DNA from: CAZNPL01 sp964574815
GTDB taxonomy: Bacteria; Planctomycetota; Phycisphaerae; UBA1845
Reading direction: 5' to 3'
Assembly: GCA_964574815.1 (NCBI GenBank)
Contig: CAZNPL010000018.1
Span: 57,055-121,054 of the forward strand
Length of the DNA: 64,000 bases
The notes beneath the pieces were generated by a model. It searched no databases and had not been told where the DNA came from. It saw only the letters and a list, made by a program, of their open reading frames with translations. The first letter of the stretch is position 1; the number at the start of each line of letters is the position of its first letter. Of the stretch, positions 18,011 to 24,757 are shown piece after piece. Made by a program: the position numbers and the translations under genes.

Positions 18011-18823
18011 ATGAGTGCCATGGCCCATAGAAGACGGATCAAAGCCAGTGCCCTGGCGGCGGTTGTTCCGCTGATGCTGGCCGTTGTGATCTGTGGCGTC
18101 CGAGCGGCGGGCCAGGAGCAGGTCGAAGGAGGAGAGGACCCCTATGCAGGCAAGAGCTGCTTGAGTTCCGGCTGCCACGCGGACCTGAGCGAGCCCAAGT
18201 TCGTTCATCTGCCGGTAAGGAGCAACATGTGCGCCGGGTGTCACGAGGAAACCGACGAGCGGGAGCACGAATTCGCCATGGTGGCCGAGGCCGCCGGGCT
18301 TTGCTACGAGTGCCATGACGAATCGGAGTTCGCCGAGGCCCCAGAGGGCGGAAGCGTGCATCAGCCGATCATTCTGGGCGGATGCGCGAGCTGCCATCGG
18401 CCGCACGCGTCCGAGCACAAGGGCTTGTTGACCGAATCGTATACGCAGGATTCCTACGTCCCGATCGGCAATTGGGACGCGTACACGCTTTGCTTTGAGT
18501 GCCACGACTACGCGCTCATGGAAGAGCCCGAAACGGACTCGACCCAATTCCGCAACGGCGAAACGAATCTCCACTACCTGCACGTGAGCAAGGAGAAGAA
18601 AGGGCGGAATTGCCGACTCTGTCACGAGGCGCATGTGAGTGAACAGCCGCGGTTGATCCGCACGTCCGTACCTTTCGGCCGGTGGAAGATGAAACTTCGC
18701 TTCGTCCCCACCGAGACCGGCGGCGCCTGCGGCCCGAGCTGCCATTCGGCCAAACAATACGATCGCGAGGAGGCGTACGACTTGAATAAACCGCCGTCGC
18801 TCGAGGGGCTTCTGAAGCGATGA
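18011..18823 (+). CDS. Multiheme c-type cytochrome with atypical haem motifs
   Basis: The 270-aa exported protein starts ten bases after the large cytochrome with an AAGG ribosome site. The signal peptide hydrophobic core is ALAAVVPLMLAVVICGV. Haem sites: CLSSGCH (CX4CH, C50-H56), CAGCH, CYECH, CASCH, CFECH, CRLCH and CGPSCH (CX3CH). That is five canonical and two atypical, up to seven haems. The doubled-CXXCH spacing (CASCHRPHAS, CRLCHEAHVS) is that of decaheme/NrfB-like small cytochromes. The chain is strongly acidic. It probably shuttles electrons in the periplasm between the inner membrane and the barrel complex. Whether the CX3CH and CX4CH sites are haemylated cannot be decided from sequence. 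Confidence 0.85.
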   Translation: MSAMAHRRRIKASALAAVVPLMLAVVICGVRAAGQEQVEGGEDPYAGKSCLSSGCHADLSEPKFVHLPVRSNMCAGCHEETDEREHEFAMVAEAAGLCYECHDESEFAEAPEGGSVHQPIILGGCASCHRPHASEHKGLLTESYTQDSYVPIGNWDAYTLCFECHDYALMEEPETDSTQFRNGETNLHYLHVSKEKKGRNCRLCHEAHVSEQPRLIRTSVPFGRWKMKLRFVPTETGGACGPSCHSAKQYDREEAYDLNKPPSLEGLLKR

Positions 18824-18833
18824 CGACGCCGCA

Positions 18834-18854
18834 GGTCCGTCCGCGAGGCGGACC
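18834..18854 (+). promoter_or_regulatory. Hairpin in the operon just before the tetraheme gene
   Basis: GGTCCGTCC-GCGA-GGCGGACC forms an 8-bp stem with one bulged T. It lies in the widest gap of the lower operon (57 bases), upstream of the GGGAGG ribosome site of the tetraheme gene. It could be an attenuator or an mRNA-end stabiliser that sets tetraheme expression apart from the upstream cytochromes. It has no U-tract, so a strong terminator is unlikely. Confidence 0.45.
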
Positions 18855-18880
18855 GAGCGGCATTCCCGGGAGGATGTCAC

Positions 18881-19468
18881 ATGATTCGATTGTCGATTTA
18901 CCTCGTGCTGGCGGCGGCGGTGCTGCTCGGCGTCATGGGCGTCGATGGCCTCGAGGGCTCCAAGCACGACTTCAGCGACGAGGCTTGGAGCGACGGTCAG
19001 CTCTGCCTGCCCTGCCACGTGCCGCACGACGCATCGGATCCGAGCATCGCGCCGCTGTGGGATCGCGGCGAGCAAGGCCGCGACGGCTACGAGTTGTACG
19101 GCGGCCGTAAGGGCACACCCGGTTACGAGAGCCTGGTGTGTTTGAGCTGCCATGACGGAAGTGCAGCGGTGGACGCCTTCGGAGGCCGGGCGGGCGAAGT
19201 CTTCATCCAGGATCTGGCCGGCGAGCGCGCTCTCATCGGGGCGCACGGCGATCTCTCCAGCGATCACCCGGTCGGTGTTCCCTACCCCAACCACAAAGAG
19301 GACTACCGGTCGCGAACTGAAGTTGAAGCCGACGGGCAGGTGGTGTTGCCCGAAGGGCGCGTTGAGTGCACCTCCTGTCACGACGTCCACAACACCTACG
19401 GCTATGACAAAATGCTGGTCAAATCGAACGACCGCAGTGCTCTGTGTTTGACTTGTCACCGAAAATAG
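18881..19468 (+). CDS. Small tetraheme c-type cytochrome, candidate filament subunit
   Basis: The 195-aa protein has a signal sequence (MIRLSIYLVLAAAVLLGVMG) and no lipobox. Haem sites: CLPCH, CLSCH, CTSCH and CLTCH. Conserved elements are SKHDFS after the signal, CLPCHVPH, PLWDRG, CLSCHDGS, LSSDHPVG and CTSCHDVHN. The same order occurs at the N-terminus of the 582-aa cytochrome. Tetraheme proteins of this size with an unpaired His motif are the type that polymerise in known cytochrome nanowires such as OmcE, where a His from the next subunit completes a haem. The DHPVG His is a candidate for that role. This is an inference from layout only. GGGAGG precedes the start at good spacing. A hairpin upstream and a second NHL lipoprotein downstream frame it. 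Confidence 0.88.
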   Translation: MIRLSIYLVLAAAVLLGVMGVDGLEGSKHDFSDEAWSDGQLCLPCHVPHDASDPSIAPLWDRGEQGRDGYELYGGRKGTPGYESLVCLSCHDGSAAVDAFGGRAGEVFIQDLAGERALIGAHGDLSSDHPVGVPYPNHKEDYRSRTEVEADGQVVLPEGRVECTSCHDVHNTYGYDKMLVKSNDRSALCLTCHRK

Positions 19469-19485
19469 AGTTTGAAGGAGTGCCC

Positions 19486-20616
19486 ATGCGTCCGCGTCAT
19501 CCAACGTCGATCGGGCCGTCTTTTCGGGCGCCGCGCGGCCGCAACCGGATCGCGGTCGCATTGGTTGCCGCCGCCGTCTGCTCCTCGCTTGCCATTCCGA
19601 TGGCATGCGGGCCGAGCGGTGGGACCGAGGGAAGGGCCCCGGTTCTCTACCCGCTTCCGCCAAGCACGCCTCGAATCGCTTACGTCACGAGCATCGACCA
19701 CGCCGATATCTTCGAGCTTCAAAACGGCAAGATGGAGCAGTTCCTCTTCGGGCGCAACGCCGACGTTGCACAGCCGATCAGCAAACCGTTCGGACTGACG
19801 GCCGGGCGCGAAACGCTGCTGATCTGCGATACGGAGCGAAACGTCGTTCACGCGATCAACTTCAAGACGCGGACGGCGGACGTGCTGGGCGCGGCGGGGC
19901 GAGGCCGGCTTCTCAAACCCGTTGACGTGGCAATGGACGAGGAGGGCAACCGCTACGTGGCCGATACGCTGCGGCGGGAAGTGGTCGTTTTCGATGTGCG
20001 TAATCAAGCCGACCGGGCGATCGGCGGAGCGGGGGATGCGCCGTTCAAGCCGGTGGGTGTGGACATCTATGGTGGCAAGTTGTACGTGCTCAACGCGGAT
20101 ATGCACCGCATCGAAGTGTTGGACCCGGTTACGGGCGACGTGCAGTCAACCTTCGGAGAACAGGGCGACGGTCCGGGCCAAATGCTGTGGCCCAGCGGAC
20201 TGGCCGTTGGGCCGGAGGGCCGCGCGTATGTGACCGACATTGTTACCTTCCGCGTTGAAGTGTTCGGCCCCGATGGCGAGCCATTGCGGCGATTTGGTCG
20301 GCCGGGCAACCGCCCGGGTGAGTTTACCCGGCCGAAGCATGTTGCCGTCGGGCCGGACGGGATCGTGTACGTGGCCGATGCGGGCATCCAACGGGTCCAG
20401 ATGTTCGACGACCAGGACCGCGTGCTGATGTTGTTCGGCGGTCCCGGCTCGGGGCCAGGCGATTTAATGCTCCCCGGTGGCGTCTGCGTGGACACCTCGC
20501 TCTTGCCGCACTTCGCAGACGAGATTCCGGAAGGATTCGACGCGGAGTACCTCGTTCTGGTCAGCGACCAGTTCGGTGCTCGCCGAGTCAACGTCTACGC
20601 TTTCGGGCGCATGTAA
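19486..20616 (+). CDS. Second NHL-repeat beta-propeller lipoprotein
   Basis: The start at 19486 is fixed by AAGGAG five bases upstream; a longer frame from 19444 would overlap the tetraheme gene. The 376-aa protein has a signal peptide (IAVALVAAAVCSSLAIPMAC) with an MAC lipobox, then NHL blades: KPVDVAMDEEGNRYVADTLR, KPVGVDIYGGKLYVLNADMH, WPSGLAVGPEGRAYVTDIVT and RPKHVAVGPDGIVYVADAGI. Like the first NHL protein its mature N-terminus has YPLPPSTPRIAYV, matching WPLPPEPPRIKCL there, so the two are paralogues. Both flank the soluble cytochromes, which suggests one anchored propeller per partner. It is the last gene of the operon, closed by a hairpin. Confidence 0.87.
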   Translation: MRPRHPTSIGPSFRAPRGRNRIAVALVAAAVCSSLAIPMACGPSGGTEGRAPVLYPLPPSTPRIAYVTSIDHADIFELQNGKMEQFLFGRNADVAQPISKPFGLTAGRETLLICDTERNVVHAINFKTRTADVLGAAGRGRLLKPVDVAMDEEGNRYVADTLRREVVVFDVRNQADRAIGGAGDAPFKPVGVDIYGGKLYVLNADMHRIEVLDPVTGDVQSTFGEQGDGPGQMLWPSGLAVGPEGRAYVTDIVTFRVEVFGPDGEPLRRFGRPGNRPGEFTRPKHVAVGPDGIVYVADAGIQRVQMFDDQDRVLMLFGGPGSGPGDLMLPGGVCVDTSLLPHFADEIPEGFDAEYLVLVSDQFGARRVNVYAFGRM

Positions 20617-20618
20617 AA

Positions 20619-20650
20619 CGCCGCCGAGCGATGAGGCTCGCCCGGCGGCG
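20619..20650. terminator. Probable bidirectional terminator ending the redox operon
   Basis: Arms CGCCGCC-GAGC and GCTC-(GCCC)-GGCGGCG pair around a six-base loop. It lies between the stop of the second NHL gene (20616) and the stop of the convergent c554-type gene (20670). It has no U-tract, as is usual in GC-rich genomes. Confidence 0.6.
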
Positions 20651-20669
20651 CGTCGGTATCAAGAGATTT

Positions 20670-21299
20670 CTACTCCTTCCGCAGCTTCAATTCGACCACC
20701 TCGTGCCTCGCCTGTTCCAGCTTCTTCTCGTAATCCCACGGTGTCGCCTGGGCGTGCGTCGGGCTCTCTTCGTTGTGACAGCTCAGGCAGACCTTCTCTT
20801 CCACCTTCCACAGCCCTGCGGCGTACATTTCCTCCTGCGTGTACTCGCGCTGCTCCGTCATGATTTCCTTATGGTGATCGATGTACGCGCCGCCCGGGCC
20901 ATGGCAGCTCTCGCATCCGACATTCTCCAGCGCCTTGGCCGCGCGCACGGCTTTCCTGTCCTCCGGATCCGGAATGGAATACCCGCCGGGCTCGCCATAA
21001 CCGGTCGTGTGGCACTTAAGGCAAGAGGCGTCGGTCGTGTAGTCCTTCGCCGGATCGAGTCCGGCGGCCTTCTTCACCTCGGCATCCACGTCGGGCTTCA
21101 GCGTCTCGAAGGCGTTGCCGTGCGGCTTGTCCTCCCACGATTTAAAGGTCTTGATGTGGCACATCTTGCACGACTTGCTGCCCTCGTACGCGACCTTCTC
21201 GTCGTCGGCGCCTGCGGCCGGTGCAAGCAGTACCATACCCGTCGCAAACGCCATGACGGCGGTCATGCCCGCCACCAAACTCCGCTTCCAAATCTTCAT
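20670..21299 (-). CDS. Tetraheme cytochrome c554-family protein
   Basis: The 209-aa protein has a signal peptide ending near APAAGADDEK and a clear GAAGGAG ribosome site. Haem sites: CKMCH (in YEGSKSCKMCHIKTFKSWED), CLKCH, CESCH and CLSCH. The opening SxxCxxCHxxxxxxWxxxxHGNA is the signature of cytochrome c554/c-prime-like tetraheme proteins, which in ammonia oxidisers carry electrons from hydroxylamine oxidoreductase. No hydroxylamine oxidoreductase is seen here, so a general periplasmic electron carrier is the safer reading. It converges on the plus-strand redox operon and probably has its own promoter in 21300-21536. That stretch holds no other gene. Confidence 0.9.
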   Translation of the reverse strand: MKIWKRSLVAGMTAVMAFATGMVLLAPAAGADDEKVAYEGSKSCKMCHIKTFKSWEDKPHGNAFETLKPDVDAEVKKAAGLDPAKDYTTDASCLKCHTTGYGEPGGYSIPDPEDRKAVRAAKALENVGCESCHGPGGAYIDHHKEIMTEQREYTQEEMYAAGLWKVEEKVCLSCHNEESPTHAQATPWDYEKKLEQARHEVVELKLRKE

Positions 21300-21536
21300 A
21301 ACCCGATCTCCTTCGTGAACTCACGTTGACCTTCGATAACCGGCGTTCCATTCGTTCGGTTCATGCGCCGATCATGGATTGTGGTCTTGTTTGCCAGCGT
21401 GTTGAGGATTTCCGGCGTTAAGGCCCGCAACCTGATCAACCGCAATCCAGCTTAGCCGCTTTCGCACAGCGCACAATAGGGCAAGTCGCGGGCAATTTGC
21501 GTGCCAGTGATGCGGTTGCCGCGGCTTACAGCACGT

Positions 21537-23297
21537 TCATTTGCGACGTTGTCTCATTTGCGCCGTCCTAAGTCGGTTGATCGCCGCCCCGATCTCGTGT
21601 TTTCTGGGGCGGGCGAAATCACCGGGGTGTCGTTCGCCGCGGCGGAACGGATCGAGGGCGTCCAGGCCATCGCGGTCGAAGAATCGCTCCAACTCGTCGA
21701 CGATTTCCCTCAGTGTGGCTTTCCCGTTCATGAACCGCTCGACGGCAAGGTGGATGGCGTTCCCGATGGCTCGGGTCTGGCTGGCATCGACGAGTTGCTC
21801 TACGTGACGCAATTCGATGGTCTCTCGGCCGAAGGCGATAAGCGCCTTTCCCTTGACGTCGATCTTGACGTCGCGCCGGCCCCGGGACGCGTCGAAGCTT
21901 TCGGCAAGCGGAATGCGCCGCGCGAGCGCACCCATCGGACGCACCGTTTCGACGTGACGTTGCGTGGGCTGTTGTTGGGCGATCTCGCTTGCGCGGCGAG
22001 TCACGTCGTGGGGCTGGTAGTCGCGCATCATGATGACGGTGTCGGCCGTGTCGAAGTAGTCTCCGCAGCCGCCCATGACGAGGATCGTCGAGATGCCGAC
22101 CTTCTCGTAGAGCTCGCGGACCCGATCGACGAACGGCGTGATCGGTTCATGCTCTTTGTGCACGAGCGCCTGCATGCGCCCGTCGCGGACCATGAAGTTG
22201 GTGGCCGATGTATCCTCGTCCAGCAGCAGGAGCGTGGCGCCGAGCTCGAGTGCCTCGACGATGTTGGCGGCCTGGCTGGTGCTACCGCTGGCCTCATCCG
22301 TCGAGAACTCCGCGGTGCTTCGTCCGAAGGGAAGGTCGCTGATGAACGGGCTGATGTCGACGCGCTCGACGCGCCGGCCGTCTTCGGCCCGGATCTTGAC
22401 GGCGTCAGGGCAGGTAACGACGAATTCGCGGCCGTCTCCCGGTACGTGCGGATAGACGCCTCGTTCCAGCGCTCGCAAGAGCGTTGACTTGCCGTGGTAG
22501 CCGCCTCCGACAATGAGCGTCACGCCGTGGGGGATTCCCATGCCGCTGATCGTATGCAGCGGCCCGGCGGCGCCCTCGATGGGGTTGGCGAGATCGAACG
22601 TCACGCTCAGAGATTCGGGTGCTTTGAAGGGCACTGCTTGCTTGGGATGCATCGGGCGGTCGCTCACGCCGCTTTCGCGGGGCAGCACGGCACCGTCGGC
22701 GACGAAGGCCACGAGACCGGCATTGCTCAAATGACAACCGAGGTGGTCGTGATTCTCGATGCAGTCGACGAATCGGCGGGCCTCCTGCCGGGGGATTGCG
22801 TTCCAATGGAGGCTGCGTTCAACCAGCTTGGGCAATTCGTGACACAGAATGGTCTCGGCCTGGCTTGCGAGGACGCGGCGGCCCGCGGCCGGCAGGCCGA
22901 CGCATAGGCGGGCTTCGGTCCAGTCATCGGCGACCAGAACGGCCGTGCGTTCGAGGATTTCCTGACCGCCGACGTCGATGGCCACCATTCCGCTCTTGCC
23001 GGTTCCACGCCGGCCCTTCACGCACTCGCGTATCGCGTCCGCCGCCCGGCGCGTGAGGAAGTCCTGGAAGCCCACTCGCCGCACCTTGTTATTGAAGAGT
23101 TCCGCGGGGAATCGTGCGGTTGCCTGCGGAACGCGGACGCGGATCTTTGATGGAGTTGCGAACGGGTCGCCCTGCACGTGATCGATGTGGAGTTCGAAGC
23201 CGTCGAACCGATAGCTCCCTTGAATGTCTTTGTAGTTCTTGTAGCCGCGCCCGTCGATGCGCGACAACGTCGCTTGAAGTTGTTTGGCATCCACCAT
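21537..23297 (-). CDS. ABC-class predicted ATPase (PF09818-type)
   Basis: The 586-aa cytoplasmic protein matches the lone 'predicted ATPase of the ABC class' family. Walker A is GGGYHGKSTLLRALE (about residue 267), a signature-like SQAANI lies near 345, Walker B is TLLLLDEDTSATNF, and the switch His region follows as ILVMGGCGDYFDTAD. The N-terminal ~240 residues (KNYKDIQGSYRF, GTGKSGMVAID) are the family's specific domain and the C-terminus is helical. It has no membrane segments and no partner permease, so it is not a transporter. Its physiological role is unknown; a nucleic-acid function has been suggested for such lone ABC ATPases. It is transcribed alone and divergently from galactokinase. 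Confidence 0.85.
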   Translation of the reverse strand: MVDAKQLQATLSRIDGRGYKNYKDIQGSYRFDGFELHIDHVQGDPFATPSKIRVRVPQATARFPAELFNNKVRRVGFQDFLTRRAADAIRECVKGRRGTGKSGMVAIDVGGQEILERTAVLVADDWTEARLCVGLPAAGRRVLASQAETILCHELPKLVERSLHWNAIPRQEARRFVDCIENHDHLGCHLSNAGLVAFVADGAVLPRESGVSDRPMHPKQAVPFKAPESLSVTFDLANPIEGAAGPLHTISGMGIPHGVTLIVGGGYHGKSTLLRALERGVYPHVPGDGREFVVTCPDAVKIRAEDGRRVERVDISPFISDLPFGRSTAEFSTDEASGSTSQAANIVEALELGATLLLLDEDTSATNFMVRDGRMQALVHKEHEPITPFVDRVRELYEKVGISTILVMGGCGDYFDTADTVIMMRDYQPHDVTRRASEIAQQQPTQRHVETVRPMGALARRIPLAESFDASRGRRDVKIDVKGKALIAFGRETIELRHVEQLVDASQTRAIGNAIHLAVERFMNGKATLREIVDELERFFDRDGLDALDPFRRGERHPGDFARPRKHEIGAAINRLRTAQMRQRRK

Positions 23298-23501
23298 GAT
23301 CGCGTTCTCGTTTCCCGGATACGGCGCGGCTGACCGGCGCGAAGTCCGACACTGACCATGCTTTGCTACGGCATTCTACGTTGGCACGGACTCGAGACAA
23401 CGATGTCCGCATTCTTCTGAGGCAGTGTGTCAACACAGAGCCGGTCGCGCATCGACGGGCGTGCGAGCAACTCGCTGCATCGGGCCTTGAGTCGTCAACC
23501 T

Positions 23502-23520
23502 CGTGAGTGATAGACTCACG
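23502..23520 (+). promoter_or_regulatory. Short inverted repeat at the galK start
   Basis: CGTGAGT-GATAG-ACTCACG, a perfect 7-bp inverted repeat with a 5-base centre, ends five bases before the galK ATG and covers the ribosome-site position. It could be a repressor operator or a translation-blocking hairpin. Nothing identifies a cognate regulator in the window. Confidence 0.4.
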
Positions 23521-23525
23521 GGACG

Positions 23526-24689
23526 ATGGACCTGTTCGAGAGCGCCACGCGCCTTCATCACGACGTGTTCGGTCACCGACCGGAGGTCGTCGCCAGGACG
23601 CCGGGCCGGGTGAATCTGATCGGCGAGCATACGGACTACAACCAGGGCCTGGTGCTTCCTCTGGCGATTGATCGTGCACTCTATGTAACCGGCGCGCGCG
23701 GGAGCGGAGACTCTATCGTCATTTATTCTCAAGTCATGGGAGAGACGAGAAGGGTGGGCGTTCGCGGGCGGCATGCGTCGCCGCCGGGCCGTTGGGACAA
23801 TGCTCTTGCCGGGGTGGTTGCGGGGCTCGTGCGACGCGGAGCCGAACTGGGCGCGTGCGAGCTGTGCGTTTCGGGGGACCTGCCGGTCGGAGGCGGCTTG
23901 AGCAGCTCGGCGGCGTTGAGCGTCGGACTCGTGCTTGTGCTGGCGGCGCTGCATGGGCTGGACATGGAGCCGCTGGATGCGGCGCTCCTGGCGCAGTCGG
24001 CCGAGCATGAGTTTGTCGGCACGCCTTGCGGGATCATGGATCCCTACGTGTGCATGTTCGGCCGGCGAGGGCACGCGTTGCTGATTGACTGTCGCGAGCG
24101 CACGCACGAGGTCGTTCCGGTCGTGCCGGAGGCCTATTGTCTGGTCCTGGTGGACAGTGGCGTCCGGCATGAGCTGGCCGGCGGGGCGTACGAGCGGCGC
24201 GTACGCGAGTGCCGGGCTGCGGCTGCCGCCATTGCGTCCGAACACCCGGGGGCCGAGTCGCTTCGAGACGTGACGGCGACGCAGCTCGAAGCCGTGCGGT
24301 CCCGCATGGACGATGTGCTTTACCGGAGGGCGCGGCACGTGGTCACTGAGAACGAGCGCGTGATGCGTTTCGCCGGCGCACTGCGCGCCGGTCGGATCGG
24401 GGACCTCGGGCGCCTTCTCGGCGAGGGCCACCGCTCTCTTCGCGACGATTACGAGGTGTCCTGCCGCGAGGTCGACGAGTTGGTTCAGCGCTTATATCAA
24501 ATGGACGGCGTACTCGGCGTTCGCATGACCGGTGGCGGCTTCGGCGGGAACGTACTCATTATAATAAAGTCGGAGGCCGCGTCCGGCGTGATCGGTGCAC
24601 TGGAGCGTGAGGACGGCGCGCGAGGCGCCGACCCGCCGCGGGTCACCACGGTCCGGGCGGCCGAGGGGGCCGAATGCCGGTCGGTTTGA
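23526..24689 (+). CDS. galK: Galactokinase
   Basis: GalK phosphorylates alpha-D-galactose with ATP in the Leloir pathway. The 387-aa GHMP kinase shows the family signature APGRVNLIGEHTDYNQG variant (ARTPGRVNLIGEHTDYN, residues ~23-39), the ATP loop LPVGGGLSSSAALSVG, the region CGIMDPYVCMFG with the catalytic Asp, and the C-terminal motif RMTGGGFGGNVLIII. Length is normal. No galT or galE is adjacent. The C-terminal ~35 residues after the last motif are variable. Expression may respond to the inverted repeat over its ribosome site. A strong GC hairpin follows the stop. Confidence 0.95.
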   Translation: MDLFESATRLHHDVFGHRPEVVARTPGRVNLIGEHTDYNQGLVLPLAIDRALYVTGARGSGDSIVIYSQVMGETRRVGVRGRHASPPGRWDNALAGVVAGLVRRGAELGACELCVSGDLPVGGGLSSSAALSVGLVLVLAALHGLDMEPLDAALLAQSAEHEFVGTPCGIMDPYVCMFGRRGHALLIDCRERTHEVVPVVPEAYCLVLVDSGVRHELAGGAYERRVRECRAAAAAIASEHPGAESLRDVTATQLEAVRSRMDDVLYRRARHVVTENERVMRFAGALRAGRIGDLGRLLGEGHRSLRDDYEVSCREVDELVQRLYQMDGVLGVRMTGGGFGGNVLIIIKSEAASGVIGALEREDGARGADPPRVTTVRAAEGAECRSV

Positions 24690-24696
24690 GTGAGCA

Positions 24697-24730
24697 GAGC
24701 CGGCCGACCCTTTTCAGGGGCGGCCGGCTC
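24697..24730. terminator. Bidirectional terminator between galK and the giant secreted gene
   Basis: A perfect 10-bp stem (GAGCCGGCCG with CGGCCGGCTC) encloses a 14-base loop. It lies between the galK stop (24689) and the stop of the convergent 2511-aa protein gene (24758). Confidence 0.75.
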
Positions 24731-24757
24731 GCTGCGCCGCTCAATCAGAATCGCTCA

